From contig CANKZQ010000006.1 of NCBI GenBank assembly GCA_947488345.1, positions 168,565 to 232,564 of the forward strand: 64,000 nt of DNA, given 5' to 3'. Position 1 is the first letter of the stretch; the number at the start of each line of letters is the position of its first letter. Source of the DNA: an uncultured Flavobacteriaceae bacterium. Its GTDB lineage: Bacteria > Bacteroidota > Bacteroidia > Flavobacteriales > Flavobacteriaceae. Made by a program: the position numbers and the translations under genes. Shown in pieces: positions 8,352-17,785 of the stretch. The notes beneath the pieces are model-generated. The model was not told the origin of the DNA. It worked only from the letters and a program-made list of their open reading frames with translations, and ran no database searches.

Positions 8352-9965
8352 ATGGTAGACGAAGATTGTAAAACGAAGGCAAGCACAATTCCATTTCAAA
8401 AAACAGGCTATTTTTCTAAAACTATTTGTGATTATTTAGATCGAAGTGATGCGATTGCTCCTTTTTATAATAATTTTCCGGATATAAACGGATTTCAAAA
8501 ACAAATCGAAGAAAAACGAATGTCTGTTCGGGCGGAGTCGAGAACTATTTTAGTCGATGCTCTTACAAATCAATATAGCAAACTAACTATTTCCGATACC
8601 GTAAAAGATAATATTCAGCTTTTACAAAAAGAAAACACCTTCACGGTTACCACTGGGCATCAATTGAATCTATTTACTGGCCCTTTATACTTTTTATACA
8701 AAATAGTATCAGCTATTAATTTGGCGAAGCAACTGAAGAGTGAATTTCCGAAAGACAATTTTGTGCCTGTATATTGGATGGCGACAGAAGATCATGATTT
8801 TGAAGAAATACAGTACTTCAATTTTAAAGGTAAAAAACTCTCTTGGAATAAAGAATGTGCAGGTGCTGTAGGACGTACTTCTACGAAAGGTATAGAATAT
8901 GTTTTTGAAGAGTTTTCGTCATTACTGGGTACTACAGAGAACGCGAAAAAATTGAAAGATTTATTTGTCAAGTCCTACTTAGAACATGACACGCTAACCG
9001 AAGCTACACGTTATTTGGCCAATGTGTTATTTGGCGCATATGGGTTGATAATTGTAGATGGTGATGATGCAGACTTAAAACGACAGTTGTTACCTTTTGT
9101 AAAAGAAGAATTGTATCAAAAAACCTCTTTTAAGGAAGTATCTAATACCATTGAAAAGCTTGAAGAGAATTATAAAATACAGGTAAATCCGAGAGAAATT
9201 AATCTTTTTTATTTGACTGATGAATTGAGAGAACGAATTGTTTTTGAAGACGATATATTTAAAGTACTCAATACAGACATCGAATTTAGCAAGGATGAAT
9301 TAGCATATGAACTAAAACTACATCCCGAACGTTTCAGCCCGAATGTGATTATGAGACCTTTGTATCAAGAAGTAATCTTGCCTAACATTTGTTATATCGG
9401 AGGTGGGGGAGAACTGGCATATTGGTTTGAACTAAAGAGTTACTTCGATGCAGTGAAGATTCCTTTCCCCGTGTTACTGTTACGCAATTCAGCATTGTTG
9501 ATTTCCGAGAAGCAAGAGAAAAAAATACAAAAACTCAATATTACTCATGAGGAGTTGTTTTTAAAACAACTCGATTTGGTACATAAAAAGGTAAGGGAGA
9601 TTTCGTCTTTACAGATTGATTTTTCGGAGCAGCGTTCATTTTTAGCGAAACAATTTGCTGAGCTTGAAAAAATTGCAGAGCAAACTGATCGCTCGTTCAT
9701 AGGAGCAGTCAAAGCACAGCAAAAAAAACAATTAAATGGTCTTGATAATTTAGAGCAAAGGCTGTTGAAAGCAGAGAAAAGAAAGCATCAAGAATTAACG
9801 AAACGTATAGAAACACTACAAGACGAATTATTCCCGAATCAGAGTTTAGAAGAACGTCAACGCAATTTTTCTGATTATTATTTGGAGCATGGTGATGATT
9901 TAATTCCGAAATTAATGGCTAATTTAAATCCAATGGAATTAAAATTTACCATGTTGAGATTTTAA
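8352..9965 (+). CDS. bshC: bacillithiol biosynthesis cysteine-adding enzyme BshC
   Basis: A 537-residue BshC, the putative cysteine ligase that completes bacillithiol from glucosaminyl malate. The hallmark TTGHQLNLFTGPLYFLYKI and VYWMATEDHDFEEI segments are present, with IVDGDDADLK, YIGGGGELAYWFELK and a long C-terminal coiled coil. Length is normal. bshA and bshB are not in the window. It suggests a bacillithiol-based redox buffer, as in many Bacteroidota. It ends 5 nt from the convergent broken lipoprotein gene. Confidence 0.95.
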   Translation: MVDEDCKTKASTIPFQKTGYFSKTICDYLDRSDAIAPFYNNFPDINGFQKQIEEKRMSVRAESRTILVDALTNQYSKLTISDTVKDNIQLLQKENTFTVTTGHQLNLFTGPLYFLYKIVSAINLAKQLKSEFPKDNFVPVYWMATEDHDFEEIQYFNFKGKKLSWNKECAGAVGRTSTKGIEYVFEEFSSLLGTTENAKKLKDLFVKSYLEHDTLTEATRYLANVLFGAYGLIIVDGDDADLKRQLLPFVKEELYQKTSFKEVSNTIEKLEENYKIQVNPREINLFYLTDELRERIVFEDDIFKVLNTDIEFSKDELAYELKLHPERFSPNVIMRPLYQEVILPNICYIGGGGELAYWFELKSYFDAVKIPFPVLLLRNSALLISEKQEKKIQKLNITHEELFLKQLDLVHKKVREISSLQIDFSEQRSFLAKQFAELEKIAEQTDRSFIGAVKAQQKKQLNGLDNLEQRLLKAEKRKHQELTKRIETLQDELFPNQSLEERQRNFSDYYLEHGDDLIPKLMANLNPMELKFTMLRF

Positions 9966-9970
9966 TCTGT

Positions 9971-10912
9971 CTAAGGATCTATTTCTTCATATTTCCATGA
10001 CTCTTCAGTTGAAGTTATAACACCACTGACCGCTGTCCTAACTTTTTCTCCGTCTGTAGGAAAGCCATATGGATTGTTAACATAGCTAAAATCAACATAA
10101 AAATCATCATGGAATTTACCTTTCTCCTCAGTTTTTTTAAACATATATTTTGGGAACTTTGTTCGCCATATCGTTCCCCCTAAATTGATACCACCTTCAA
10201 TATTAAAACCTACATTAAAAACAACATTGTCTGGATCTATCCCTATTTTTTCATGGAGGAGTCTAAAAGGGTTTAATTGATTAGAATATTCATAAGATCT
10301 CTCATAAAGTAGTTCATATTCTTGTCCAGGATAAAATGTTCCGGAAGTTTTTTTTATAATTCTATCATTATCATCATAAAAAAAATCATCAATCGAGGTT
10401 GCGAAAAGTCTATCACTTGAATAGGTTCGCTGAATCGTCTTAATTAAGTTGTTGTTGCTATCATATTCATAATCAGTGATAATTTCGTCTCCGATCTTCG
10501 CTACTGTTTGATAAATTTCGCCTTGGGTGTTGTATTTGATTTTATAAAAACTACCACTATTAAATAGTATTTAATTTATTCTATCATTATTGTCATAAGA
10601 AATAATACTATGACCATTATTAATGATACGACCCTTTTCGTCATACAATAGTTCTTTAACGCTAAAATTATCGGTTATTCTAAATAATTGTCCAAGTTCA
10701 TTATATTCAAAATTTGTTTCGATAAGCCCTGCTGTATATTCATATGTATACGATTTCAATCTTAAATTACTAGAATCAGAAAAGTTTGTACCATCATCGT
10801 TAGAACAACCTATGAAAAGCACAAAAGAAGTGAACAATAAAAGTCGCCAGAATGGTATTTTAAGGATGTTATAGAGAGAATGAGATACCATATGTTTTAT
10901 AGTGTTTATCAA
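9971..10912 (-). pseudogene. lipoprotein with YD-repeat-like beta strands, split by an in-frame stop
   Basis: The minus strand encodes a lipoprotein (signal peptide with lipobox IGCS) whose body repeats short motifs such as FEYNELGQLFRI, LLYDEKGRI, ISYDNNDRI, KYNTQGEIYQTV, YEYDSNNNLIKT and FFYDDNDRI. The reading frame is interrupted by TAA at 10571-10573 and continues in the same frame, with matching repeats, to TAG at 9971-9973. Without that codon the protein would be 313 residues. A single A-to-T change from AAA would produce it. Nonsense mutation, sequencing error or readthrough cannot be told apart here. Function unknown. Confidence 0.8.
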
Positions 10913-11009
10913 TCTATGACAAGATATTAATTTTTTGAGTACTATCTTATATTTTCAATATGAATTGATACCAAATGCAACTAATTTTTCGCCATGTAGA
11001 AAGGTTTTC

Positions 11010-11017
11010 TATCTTTG
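11010..11017 (+). promoter_or_regulatory. -7 promoter box, near-leaderless rlmF
   Basis: TATCTTTG ends only 6 nt before ATG 11024. Transcription would start at or next to the start codon. The TTG inside this box is in frame with rlmF, but it is promoter rather than a start codon. Confidence 0.55.
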
Positions 11018-11023
11018 AGTTTT

Positions 11024-11920
11024 ATGAAACATATTGGTTTACATCCCAGAAATAAGCACCGTTCTGATTATGATTTTTCAAAACTTGTTCGAGCGAATCC
11101 TTCACTTTCAACATTCGTTTTTATGAATAAGTTCAAAACGGAAACTATAGATTTTTCAAATCCCAAAGCCGTTAAAGAACTCAATAGAGCCTTGTTGTTT
11201 GCACATTATGATATGAAGTTCTGGGAGTTTCCAGACACAAATTTATGTCCGCCAATACCGGGCCGTGTTGATTATATACATCATATTGCTGATTTATTAG
11301 AGGCATCAGATATTATGGATGTCAATGCCTTGGATATTGGGACAGGTGCGAGTTGTATCTATCCAATACTAGGAAATTCAGAATACGGATGGCAATTTGT
11401 AGGTACCGATTTTGATAAAGATTCATTAACAAATGCCAAAGAAATTTTAGTTGAGAACAGACTAGATGTTGAAATTGGGTTGCGTCATCAAAAAGATAGG
11501 GCACAAATTTTTAAAGATATTTTGAAAGAAGATGATCGATTCTCTGTAACGATATGTAATCCGCCTTTTTATAATTCGGTGGCGGAAGCCAAGCAACAAA
11601 ATGCTAGAAAGAATAAAGGATTGAAAAACGATTCATTCCAACGGAATTTTGCTGGTAAAGAGAGTGAATTATCGTACAAAGGAGGTGAAAAAGCTTTTTT
11701 ACACACCTATTTATACGAAAGCTCTCAGTTTAAAAAACAATGTTTTTGGTATACTACATTGGTTTCTAAAAAAGATAATCTACAAAGTATGTATACCTCT
11801 TTAGATAAATTAGGTGCGACCAAAATAAAAACGATACCTATGCATCAAGGGAATAAAGTAACACGTATAGTAGCTTGGACTTTTCTGGATAAAAAAGAGC
11901 AGAGAGACTGGATTTCATAA
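11024..11920 (+). CDS. rlmF: 23S rRNA (adenine-1618 N6)-methyltransferase RlmF
   Basis: A 298-residue SAM-dependent methyltransferase of the RlmF family, beginning MKHIGLHPRNKHRSDYDF, the usual N-terminus. The SAM loop is ALDIGTGASCIYPILG and the catalytic amino-methyltransferase motif is NPPFY in VTICNPPFYNS. It modifies A1618 of 23S rRNA. ATG 11024 is preferred to the upstream in-frame TTG because that TTG belongs to the promoter box. It is followed by a bidirectional terminator. Confidence 0.94.
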   Translation: MKHIGLHPRNKHRSDYDFSKLVRANPSLSTFVFMNKFKTETIDFSNPKAVKELNRALLFAHYDMKFWEFPDTNLCPPIPGRVDYIHHIADLLEASDIMDVNALDIGTGASCIYPILGNSEYGWQFVGTDFDKDSLTNAKEILVENRLDVEIGLRHQKDRAQIFKDILKEDDRFSVTICNPPFYNSVAEAKQQNARKNKGLKNDSFQRNFAGKESELSYKGGEKAFLHTYLYESSQFKKQCFWYTTLVSKKDNLQSMYTSLDKLGATKIKTIPMHQGNKVTRIVAWTFLDKKEQRDWIS

Positions 11921-11921
11921 A

Positions 11922-11949
11922 AAAAAGCAAGCTCAAGAGCTTGCTTTTT
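11922..11949. terminator. bidirectional terminator
   Basis: GCAAGCTC-AA-GAGCTTGC stem extended by flanking A and T runs, so it works on both strands. It separates rlmF from the convergent lipoprotein gene. Confidence 0.9.
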
Positions 11950-11977
11950 CATATTAATTCAAATAATTACTTTAAAT

Positions 11978-13663
11978 TTAGTTACATGCATCAGGTATAT
12001 CTTTTGTTACTATTTCACGGGAAATAAGATGACTTATTACAGTCGTTCCTTTCAAAGTAATTTCAATATAGTCTGTACCTATTTCTCTAACTACCCCGGT
12101 AAACCCGTTAAAGTTGAATTGGGCCAAAATTTCATCCCCACTTATGAATGCATTATCTAACGTACCACGTATTCTATATTGCTGAACGTAAGGTACTTTA
12201 ACATCTCTATATTCTTGATAAATATCAGCTGCAGTAGTTCCTCGTCCAGGAGGTACCGTTATTGTTCTTTTAGATGATAATACAATTGTTTCTGATGTTG
12301 TAACACCTTGAGATTCAGTTTTTGTTTCTGTGGTACTGTGACCAACACTTATTCCAGCAGTTGCAGAGGCCGTTACTGAGTTTGACGCTCCGAAAAATTG
12401 ACAATTCACACTAGATTCAACTGTCGCAGATATAGTTGTAGATAAACTAGCTTCAACTGAAGTGGCTACCTGAATAGATTCTGACCAAGAATAGGTGTCT
12501 GTTCTCGTTTCTATTGTTTCAATACCTACGGTATCAGAAAGGGGTCCACTACCACAATTTCGAAGTCCCGTATTATAAGCTGCAATGGTTTTTGATGGAG
12601 GAAGAATTGGGTTTTGAAATTTAGTACCAACAGATTGAATATCCCATTCGATTTCGAAGTTTAAAATCCGAAAATAGGAGGGAGTCTCTACTGTTTGTGA
12701 AGTGATACTTGCTAAACTTTCAGATGCAATCAAAGGAATATTTGTTATAATAGGAATGATAACGTATTTACCGATATCAATTTTCTTTATTTGAAATTTA
12801 TAGTTTTCAAATAATGTGGCATCGGTATTTCCTCCATTTCTGGTAATATTCGCTTCAGATTGTACATTTAGTCTATTATTTGAATCTAAATATAGGTAAT
12901 GTTTTTTTGTGCCATTTGGATTGTAAATATTGAAGATGTTATTTGCAGCATCAATTGTTTCAAATCGATATTTAGTAAACGGAATTGTTTGCTGCGTATC
13001 ATCAACATAATCAAGATCGTCGGCATCCCGTACTTTGATTTCAGTTCTGAAATTAGTGGTAGAAGTTCTAAGGGTTGTTGATGGAGCTCCAAAAACAAAA
13101 GTAACATCTTTATTTACGGGATCTTCTTTTAAAATTTGCATATAGTAGTCTATATTGGGATTTAATGTTATTGGATTTCTATCTTCTTTATCAACATTAT
13201 CGACTTCTATATCATTAGGCGTTGGAGTAAAAGAATATTTAGAGCTTGTATAAATAGCGAGTTCTTCGTTAGTGGCGTTTTCAATTTTAATAGTTAAAGA
13301 AACACCTGTTTGTAGCTCACTTTGCTCTGAACTGCTCAAATCTTTATTTTTGAAAGAAAATAAAGCCAAATCAGAATCTTGATTTATATCTTCTTTATAT
13401 TCTCCTGTTTTTCCTCCTTCATTTATTGTAAGAACAGCACTCGTAGGGAAATACCCTTTTCTTTTTAAGTTTCTTGTACTTATACTAATACCTAATTGAC
13501 CTTCATCTATTTCGTAGTCATTAGTATCAACATTTGAGGTTGTAGGCTCCAATTCTCCATTTATTACTGGGTCAATAATTTGATCATCTTTACTACATGC
13601 CCAAGTCATGATAAAAAGACATAAAAACATCATTTTTTTAACTAATTTAATTTGCGTTTTCAT
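11978..13663 (-). CDS. lipoprotein with aerolysin-like (ETX/MTX2-type) segment
   Basis: A 561-residue lipoprotein (signal peptide, lipobox TWACS). About residues 390-510 form long alternating Ser/Thr-rich strands (for example SWSESIQVATSVEASLST and GHSTTETKTESQGVTTSE) closing with SSKRTITVPPGRG and a further beta strand. This pattern is typical of the insertion region of aerolysin/epsilon-toxin/MTX2 beta-pore-forming proteins, with the family's VPPG turn. The N-terminal half is beta-rich and unrecognised. It could be a surface toxin or an unrelated secreted beta protein. The promoter region upstream carries phased repeats, and two TPR/LuxR regulators precede it. Confidence 0.6.
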   Translation of the reverse strand: MKTQIKLVKKMMFLCLFIMTWACSKDDQIIDPVINGELEPTTSNVDTNDYEIDEGQLGISISTRNLKRKGYFPTSAVLTINEGGKTGEYKEDINQDSDLALFSFKNKDLSSSEQSELQTGVSLTIKIENATNEELAIYTSSKYSFTPTPNDIEVDNVDKEDRNPITLNPNIDYYMQILKEDPVNKDVTFVFGAPSTTLRTSTTNFRTEIKVRDADDLDYVDDTQQTIPFTKYRFETIDAANNIFNIYNPNGTKKHYLYLDSNNRLNVQSEANITRNGGNTDATLFENYKFQIKKIDIGKYVIIPIITNIPLIASESLASITSQTVETPSYFRILNFEIEWDIQSVGTKFQNPILPPSKTIAAYNTGLRNCGSGPLSDTVGIETIETRTDTYSWSESIQVATSVEASLSTTISATVESSVNCQFFGASNSVTASATAGISVGHSTTETKTESQGVTTSETIVLSSKRTITVPPGRGTTAADIYQEYRDVKVPYVQQYRIRGTLDNAFISGDEILAQFNFNGFTGVVREIGTDYIEITLKGTTVISHLISREIVTKDIPDACN

Positions 13664-13690
13664 AAGTATTTGTTTTGTGATTTATACTTG

Positions 13691-13737
13691 TTTTGTGTGC
13701 CCTTGCGCTGTAAAGGTCTGCAGCCCGGGAGAGCGCA
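13691..13737. other. inverted repeat in the leader of the aerolysin-like gene
   Basis: CTTGCGCT ... AGCGCAAG arms about 22 nt apart, flanked by imperfectly matching TTTTGTG / CACAAAA. It lies in the presumed 5' leader and could fold as an RNA hairpin. No T run follows on either strand. Confidence 0.4.
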
Positions 13738-13775
13738 AGACACCACAAAACGGTTTGTCATTAATTATGACATTA

Positions 13776-13783
13776 CAAACATA
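13776..13783 (-). promoter_or_regulatory. -7 promoter box for the aerolysin-like lipoprotein
   Basis: The minus strand reads TATGTTTG (TAnnTTTG). No -33 TTG is seen at the expected distance, and a phased repeat array begins about 35 nt upstream, which fits an activator-dependent promoter. Confidence 0.5.
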
Positions 13784-13817
13784 TTCTATGAATTTTAGGG
13801 TAGAAAATAATGAGAGC

Positions 13818-13866
13818 GGACAAGGAGTGGACAGCGTCAAATTTGACGGTGGACAAATGGTGGACA
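13818..13866. promoter_or_regulatory. phased GGACA repeats around a 14-bp palindrome
   Basis: GGACA occurs at 13818, 13829, 13851 and 13862 (spacings 11, 22, 11), three of the four as GTGGACA. The perfect palindrome CGTCAAATTTGACG occupies 13835-13848 in the centre. The array lies just upstream of a promoter lacking a -33 box. It is a candidate binding site for the neighbouring TPR/LuxR regulators. Confidence 0.55.
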
Positions 13867-13885
13867 TCCTCTGGAGTCTTTTAAA

Positions 13886-15769
13886 TTAAAGAGATAGGAT
13901 GAGGTCTTGAAGAGAGTCTTCGGTAGAGATATCTAGTTTTTTACGTAGACGATAGCGTGCTTTTTTAATTCCTTCTTGAGAAATGTTTAAAATATTGGCA
14001 ATTTCTTTTGATGATAAATTCATCTTCAACAATGCCATTAAGCGCAACTCATTGGCCGTAACGTTGGGGAACCGTTGTTTTACGTTGCTATTAAAATTTG
14101 TATGAACTTCTTGAAAGTATTTGCTGAAATTTTCCCAGTTGTTATCATCTTTTAAATCAAAATCAATGGTTCTAATCAATTGTTGATACCCTTGTTGAAT
14201 ATCTTCTGATTTTTTAAATTCTTCAGCTTTGAGTTTTAGGCTTTCGAGTACTTCATTCTTTTTTGCTAAATGGAGAGCATGTGTAGTCAGTTCTTTCCTC
14301 TTAAAAGTCAATTCTGCATCTACTTTTTCTTTTTCTAATTTATTTCTCTTGATGCGTTGCCTGAATCCGTAAAACCCAAATGCGATGAATCCTAATGCCA
14401 AGAAGAGACCTCCAGTTAATAAGGACTTTTGAAGCTTACTTACTTTATTTTTTTGCTCTAACAAGTCTATTTCATTTTCCTGCAAGACTATTTGCTGCTC
14501 TTTTTCTTTGGTTTCAAAGTTTTTCGTTAATCGCTGTATCTCTTTTGTTTTGGCCATATTATAAACAGAATCGTATACGTTCTTATACAATTTGTGGTTT
14601 TCGAGTGCCTTTTTATAATTGCCTAATAGTTTAAGAGCCTTAGTCTTATTTTGATAGGCAAGATAGAGATCATCAATATTTCCAATAGAATTTGCAATGT
14701 GAATCGATTGGTTAGAAAGTTCTATAGCTTCTTTGGGTTTATTGAGTTTGATATATGCAGTTGTCAATCCGTTGAGACCCCAAACATGATATAATGGATT
14801 TTTCACAATGTTTTGTGAATAATGTATAGAGCGATTTAAGTAGTCCATACCTTTAGTAATTCTATTAGTTTCAACATAGAGCCGTCCAATGATAAATGTC
14901 GTTATAGCGATGCTTCCGTTACGCTTTAGCTCCTCAGAAATTTTTAAACTCTCAAAAAGATATTTAAGAGATTCGTCGTATTTTTTTATAAAATAATGGC
15001 TATTTCCCAAATTATTCAAGTTAGTTGCGATCGCTGCTTTGTCATTCAGCTTTCGACCTATCTCAAGGGCTTTTTTTTGATACTTTATAGAGTTTTCATC
15101 ATCAATAATATAATTATATAAGTTACCAATTGTTGTATAACAGCCGAGCAATTCTCTTTGATCATTGATTTTTTTTGCAATATCAGTAGCAATAAAGGCC
15201 TCTCGTATTCCTAAGTCGTATTTGGTTTGTCTCATATAGACGTTAGCTTTCATCTTGCGTAACCTTAGAAGTAATGCCGAGTCTTTTTTCACTGCGTTGT
15301 AATATTCTAGGTTTTTGTCAATCTCAAAGTGGGCTTTTTCATACTTACCCCTTTTAAAGAGCGCATTTATGAGGTAATATTTAACGAGGCCTATTTGATG
15401 GCTGTTATTTAATTGAGTAAACTTATCTAGTGATTCGTTTAAATAATATGTCGCTGAATCTAAATTATGACGTCTACTAAAGTACCTTCCCAAATTTTTA
15501 TTGGCTGTAGCTATACCGAGGTCATAATTTAGTTCATGAGATAATTTCAGTGTGTTTTTGGCTAGTTTCAATCCTTCATCCGGGTCAACCCAGTAATAGA
15601 TATCGAAAAGAGCATTCGCTGTTTTTACCTTAAGGGTATCTTTAGAATGATTTTTATAAGCCGTGAGAATACTGTCTAATTTTTTGGTATTTTGAGAATA
15701 GACATCAAAAGGTAAAAGGTGAACTAAAATTAAGATCAAAAATGTACAAACTGAACTTTTCATAAGCAT
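13886..15769 (-). CDS. TPR repeat, membrane-anchored LuxR-type regulator (paralogue 2)
   Basis: A 627-residue protein: signal peptide, about eight TPR-like helix pairs (for example ATNLNNLGNSHYFIKKYDESL), a transmembrane helix in LLTGGLFLALGFIAFGFYGF, a coiled coil, and a C-terminal LuxR-type helix-turn-helix (NELRLMALLKMNLSSKEIA, ISQEGIKKARYRLRKKL). The TPR domain is probably periplasmic and the HTH cytoplasmic, a one-component regulator type common in Bacteroidota. Its C-terminal part is nearly identical to the upstream paralogue 23 nt away, while the TPR parts differ. It probably controls a nearby gene such as the aerolysin-like lipoprotein. Confidence 0.85.
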   Translation of the reverse strand: MLMKSSVCTFLILILVHLLPFDVYSQNTKKLDSILTAYKNHSKDTLKVKTANALFDIYYWVDPDEGLKLAKNTLKLSHELNYDLGIATANKNLGRYFSRRHNLDSATYYLNESLDKFTQLNNSHQIGLVKYYLINALFKRGKYEKAHFEIDKNLEYYNAVKKDSALLLRLRKMKANVYMRQTKYDLGIREAFIATDIAKKINDQRELLGCYTTIGNLYNYIIDDENSIKYQKKALEIGRKLNDKAAIATNLNNLGNSHYFIKKYDESLKYLFESLKISEELKRNGSIAITTFIIGRLYVETNRITKGMDYLNRSIHYSQNIVKNPLYHVWGLNGLTTAYIKLNKPKEAIELSNQSIHIANSIGNIDDLYLAYQNKTKALKLLGNYKKALENHKLYKNVYDSVYNMAKTKEIQRLTKNFETKEKEQQIVLQENEIDLLEQKNKVSKLQKSLLTGGLFLALGFIAFGFYGFRQRIKRNKLEKEKVDAELTFKRKELTTHALHLAKKNEVLESLKLKAEEFKKSEDIQQGYQQLIRTIDFDLKDDNNWENFSKYFQEVHTNFNSNVKQRFPNVTANELRLMALLKMNLSSKEIANILNISQEGIKKARYRLRKKLDISTEDSLQDLILSL

Positions 15770-15792
15770 TTTAGAAATTTAAAGTATCCAAA

Positions 15793-17664
15793 TTAAAGGT
15801 TTAAGACAAGATCTTGAAGAGAGTCTTCGGTAGAGATATCTAGTTTTTTGCGTAACCTGTAACGAGCTTTTTTGATACCTTCTTGAGAAATGTTTAAGAT
15901 ATTGGCAATTTCTTTTGATGATAGATTCATCTTCAGTAAGGCCATTAAGCGCAACTCATTGGCCGTAACGTTCGGAAACTGTTGTTTTACGTTGCTGTTA
16001 AAGTTTGTATGTACTTCTTGAAAGTATTTACTAAAATTTTCCCAGTTGTTATCATCTTTTAAATCAAAATCAATCGTTCTGATCAATTGCTGATACCCTT
16101 GTTGAATATCTTCTGATTTTTTAAATTCCTCAGCTTTGAGTTTTAGGCTTTCGAGCACTTCATTCTTTTTTGCTAAATGGAGAGCATGTGTGGTGAGTTC
16201 TTTCTTTTTAAAGGTTAATTCTGCGTCTACTTTTTCTTTTTCTAGTTTATTTCTCTTTATACGTTGTCGGAATCCGTAAAACCCAATTCCGATGAGTCCT
16301 AATGCCAAGAAGAGCCCTCCTGTTAACACTGATTTTTGAAGTTTACTGACTTTTCCCTTTTGTTCTAACAAACCAATTTCATTTTCCTGTAAGGCGATCT
16401 TTTGTTCTTTCTCTTTCGTTTCAAATTCAGCTTTTAAACGATCTACTTCTTTCGATTTTTTAATATTATAGACAGAGTCATTAATTGCTTTATAATTCTC
16501 ATGATCATTTAAAGCTTTTTCATAGTCTCCCAAAGCGGCATAGGCCGCTGAACGATCTCGGTACGATTGGTAGAGGTCATCTTTGTTACCTACAGAATCG
16601 GCTAAGACAATAGCCCTGTTTAAATAGGGTAGCGCTTTTTCAGGCATCTTAAGCTCTTCGGTATACACACTTCCTAGTCGTTTCAGCGCCCAGGATTCTG
16701 AAAGTGGGTGATGAGAGATATATCTCGAGTGGTTAATTGATTTTTTCAAATAATTTATACCCTTTTCGACTGAACCTTTTTTGACATGGGTTTTACCAAT
16801 ATTAAATAAGGTAATACCAATGAGACCTTGATTTTTGACTTCCTGAGAATAAGTTAAACTTTCATTTAAGTACTCTAGGGCTACATCATAATTTTTTATT
16901 CCGTAATTGGAATTTCCCAGATCATTTAGTGTTAACCCTATTTTTCTCTTGTTGTTATTTTTTCGGTGAATCTCTAGCAATTCTTTCTTAATCGCTAATG
17001 ATTTCTCCTTATTATTGGTATAATGATATAAATTAGCCAATGAAGATTTTGCTTTTATTTTTTCATTTTCTAGTTCTAATGATTCTGCTATGCCTAATGC
17101 GTTTAAGGCTGATTGAAAACCTTCGTTATATTGAGTTTTCCTCATATAAACTTTAGAGCTTACTAAATGAAGTTTCATTAGTATAATTGAGTCCACCGGT
17201 TGAGCAAATTCCATTAGAGTTTTCGAAATACTTTTCAAAGCTTCATCATATCTAGCAGATACATACAACAATTGAATTAAATTATAAGTAGCTAAACCGG
17301 CTTCATGTCTGTGATTTATACTGTTATAAATTGAAATGGCTTTTTCAAAATAGTATCTTGATGAATCTATTTTTCGCGCAAACAAAAATCTTCTTCCTTG
17401 ATGATTGTAGGATTTGGCAATTCCTTTTCTGTATCCAATTCTTTTTGAAATTGTTAGACCTTCTAATGAATATTGAAGTGCGAGCCTCGGATTTTCATCG
17501 ACATATAAATCATAAATAGCATAAGCCGTTTTTACTTTTAAAGAATCTTGAGGTTGAGAATTATAAACCTTTAACAGGCTATCTAACTTCTGTTTATTTT
17601 GGGCGATTGCAACTATTGAAAAAAGAAGTAGTGAAATAAATACAAGAGCAGGGGTGAGCTTCAT
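15793..17664 (-). CDS. TPR repeat, membrane-anchored LuxR-type regulator (paralogue 1)
   Basis: A 623-residue protein with the same plan as its downstream neighbour: signal peptide ending near IAQ, TPR repeats (for example LTLNDLGNSNYGIKNYDVAL), transmembrane helix in VLTGGLFLALGLIGIGFYGF, coiled coil and LuxR-type HTH. From the membrane helix to the C-terminus the two proteins differ at only a few positions, whereas their TPR sensor regions are clearly diverged. The two genes form an operon that points towards the aerolysin-like gene. No promoter box could be placed. Confidence 0.85.
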   Translation of the reverse strand: MKLTPALVFISLLLFSIVAIAQNKQKLDSLLKVYNSQPQDSLKVKTAYAIYDLYVDENPRLALQYSLEGLTISKRIGYRKGIAKSYNHQGRRFLFARKIDSSRYYFEKAISIYNSINHRHEAGLATYNLIQLLYVSARYDEALKSISKTLMEFAQPVDSIILMKLHLVSSKVYMRKTQYNEGFQSALNALGIAESLELENEKIKAKSSLANLYHYTNNKEKSLAIKKELLEIHRKNNNKRKIGLTLNDLGNSNYGIKNYDVALEYLNESLTYSQEVKNQGLIGITLFNIGKTHVKKGSVEKGINYLKKSINHSRYISHHPLSESWALKRLGSVYTEELKMPEKALPYLNRAIVLADSVGNKDDLYQSYRDRSAAYAALGDYEKALNDHENYKAINDSVYNIKKSKEVDRLKAEFETKEKEQKIALQENEIGLLEQKGKVSKLQKSVLTGGLFLALGLIGIGFYGFRQRIKRNKLEKEKVDAELTFKKKELTTHALHLAKKNEVLESLKLKAEEFKKSEDIQQGYQQLIRTIDFDLKDDNNWENFSKYFQEVHTNFNSNVKQQFPNVTANELRLMALLKMNLSSKEIANILNISQEGIKKARYRLRKKLDISTEDSLQDLVLNL

Positions 17665-17785
17665 AACACAGAAAATATACTTTAAATATATTCATTTTTA
17701 GCTAAATAGGATATTTTTGGTTTTATCATCTTTAGAATTGCTTTAGAAAGTACCCTTACTTTTATCGTATTATTAAATTATTGGT

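Noticed and set aside
13608..13889. Plus-strand ORF of 93 codons and minus-strand ORF 13682-13867
   Set aside because: Both run through the regulatory region with phased repeats; no promoter, no family, and the residues follow from repeats and hairpins.
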